Assembly: GCA_903928755.1 (NCBI GenBank)
Contig: CAIYSH010000289.1
Coordinates: 1 to 7,108, forward strand
Length of the DNA: 7,108 nt
Source: an uncultured Alphaproteobacteria bacterium
GTDB lineage: Bacteria > Pseudomonadota > Alphaproteobacteria > Caulobacterales > Caulobacteraceae
Direction: 5' to 3'
Shown: in pieces, positions 6,555 to 7,108 of the stretch
How the letters are laid out: each line of letters starts with the position of its first letter
Numbering within the stretch: position 1 is the stretch's first letter
Made by a program: the position numbers and the translations under genes
Notes under the pieces: generated by a model
What the model saw: only the letters and a program-made list of their open reading frames with translations
Told to the model about the DNA's origin: nothing
Databases searched by the model: none

Positions 6555-6630
6555 TGGTGGAGCTAAGCGGAGTCGAACCGCTGACCTCTTGAATGCCATT
6601 CAAGCGCTCTACCAGCTGAGCTATAGCCCC
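6555..6630 (-). tRNA. tRNA-Ala (anticodon GGC)
   Basis: The 76-base minus-strand gene folds as a full cloverleaf. The acceptor stem pairs GGGGCTA with TAGCTCC and includes the G3-U70 pair that defines alanine tRNAs. The D arm is GCTC...GAGC and the anticodon stem is CTTGA/TCAAG with loop ATGGCAT. The anticodon GGC (6597-6595) reads GCC, the major Ala codon in this GC-rich genome. The T arm is AGCGG-TTCGACT-CCGCT and the 3' CCA is encoded. Confidence 0.97.
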
Positions 6631-6714
6631 GAAATTTCGGGTTCCAGACCTTGGAGGGTTCATCCTCCGCCGCGAAGAGCGCGGAACCTAGTCTGACAGG
6701 TGTCTGTGATCAAG
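6631..6714. other. Upstream region of tRNA-Ala with small hairpins
   Basis: This 84-base gap between the tRNA and the acidic-protein terminator holds two short inverted repeats: GGAGG/CCTCC (6653-6668) and CCGCG/CGCGG (6670-6684). It presumably contains the tRNA promoter on the minus strand, but I cannot make out clear -35/-10 boxes. No ORF is supported. Confidence 0.35.
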
Positions 6715-6750
6715 CCCGCCGTCACTGAAAAATCACACAGGGACGGCGGG
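6715..6750 (-). terminator. Hairpin terminator after the acidic TIGR02300-type gene
   Basis: CCCGCCGTC (6715-6723) and GACGGCGGG (6742-6750) form a perfect 9-bp stem, with CTG/CAG able to pair further inside the loop. It lies 15 bases beyond the TAG of the acidic protein gene. There is no T-run after the stem on the minus strand, so it may be a weak or Rho-aided terminator or an mRNA-stabilising hairpin. Confidence 0.5.
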
Positions 6751-6765
6751 GCCTGAAATCAGATC

Positions 6766-7108
6766 CTATCGGTCTTCTTCGCCCTCGCCGGGCAGGCCGT
6801 CGATTTCGGTGTCGACAAAGTCGTCATCGTCATCGTCCTCGAGGAAGGGCACGTCGGAGTCCTCGTCGTCATCCAGGTCGTCGTCTTCCTGGAAGCCAGC
6901 CAGTTCGTCTTCCGGCGCAGCGACGGGTTCGCCGTCCTCATCGTCTTCGTCGACGGCCAGGATCGGCTCGTCAATGACGGCGTCCAGTTCCGGGGTGACG
7001 ACCTCTTCTTCTTCCTCGTCATCCGCGTCGGGATTCTTGCCGCGGACCTGGGCCTCCTGATCGTCATCAAGATCATGGTCGACGGGGGCGGCGCGGGCGC
7101 GGACACGA
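6766..7108 (-). CDS. Acidic C-terminal tail of a TIGR02300 (FYDLN acid) family protein, partial
   Basis: The minus-strand frame ending at TAG (6768-6766) is open to the window edge and encodes 113 C-terminal residues; the start is missing. About 46% of residues are Asp or Glu, with runs such as DEEEEE and EDDDDDDF, separated by conserved hydrophobic bits (VVTPELDAVIDEP, DSDVPFL, EIDGLPGEGEEDR). I recognise this as the tail of the TIGR02300/FYDLN acid family: alphaproteobacterial proteins with a short zinc-ribbon-like N-terminus bearing FYDLN and a long acidic tail, function unknown. The FYDLN part would lie outside the window, so the name rests on the tail and on its position beside tRNA-Ala. 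Two overlapping open frames here, a Ser-rich one on the plus strand and an Arg/Thr-rich one on the minus strand, are shadows of the Asp/Glu codons. Confidence 0.75.
   Translation of the reverse strand, partial: RVRARAAPVDHDLDDDQEAQVRGKNPDADDEEEEEVVTPELDAVIDEPILAVDEDDEDGEPVAAPEDELAGFQEDDDLDDDEDSDVPFLEDDDDDDFVDTEIDGLPGEGEEDR

Noticed and set aside
6809..7060. Ser-rich 83-residue open frame on the plus strand
   Set aside because: It is the complement of GAC/GAG-rich codons of the minus-strand acidic protein; the low-complexity serine run has no RBS and no family look.
6759..7106. Minus-strand 115-residue Arg/Thr-rich open frame at the right edge
   Set aside because: It is out of frame with the acidic TIGR02300-type tail, which has a convincing family ending and typical codon use; this frame is its shadow.
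1..7108. CRISPR array, insertion sequence, prophage, toxin-antitoxin or other defence system
   Set aside because: No spaced direct repeats, transposase, integrase or toxin-like small gene pair is visible; base composition and codon use look uniform across the window.

Overview
This window is ordinary housekeeping chromosome from a high-GC alphaproteobacterium, most likely Caulobacteraceae (Caulobacter/Phenylobacterium-like). The basis is the protein sequences I recognise by eye (RpoN starting from TTG, long-form HPF, EIIA-Ntr, the Hsp20-DUF1150 pair, a TIGR02300/FYDLN-type acidic protein) and the GC-rich codon usage. The genus cannot be fixed without a search.

Layout. Bases 1-515 hold the C-terminal part of dnaN (beta sliding clamp). 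Next, on the same strand, are a secreted S9-family prolyl-oligopeptidase-like peptidase (621-2672), a probable intrinsic terminator over its stop codon, and a run of rpoN (2773-4275), long hpf (4332-4955) and ptsN (5044-5511). RpoN (sigma-54), the ribosome hibernation factor and EIIA-Ntr are the classic alphaproteobacterial nitrogen/stress cluster. lptB, which commonly precedes rpoN, is replaced here by the peptidase.

Between the convergent ptsN and DUF1150 genes lies a REP-like element of two 29-base arms in inverted orientation (5544-5625). From there everything is on the minus strand. A small heat-shock protein gene (5954-6373) is followed 35 bases later by a DUF1150 gene (5649-5918). Ahead of hsp20 are a sigma-32-like promoter (6448-6476) and a 5' leader whose last hairpin traps the Shine-Dalgarno sequence opposite a UCGCU motif with a bulged G, the hallmark of a ROSE RNA thermometer. 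Further upstream are tRNA-Ala(GGC) with a strong hairpin right after its CCA end, and the highly acidic C-terminal tail of a TIGR02300-type protein that runs off the window edge.

No novel multi-gene system, mobile element, CRISPR array or prophage is visible. The most rewarding non-coding features are the two-layer heat control of hsp20-DUF1150 (transcription plus RNA thermometer) and the inverted-repeat element.
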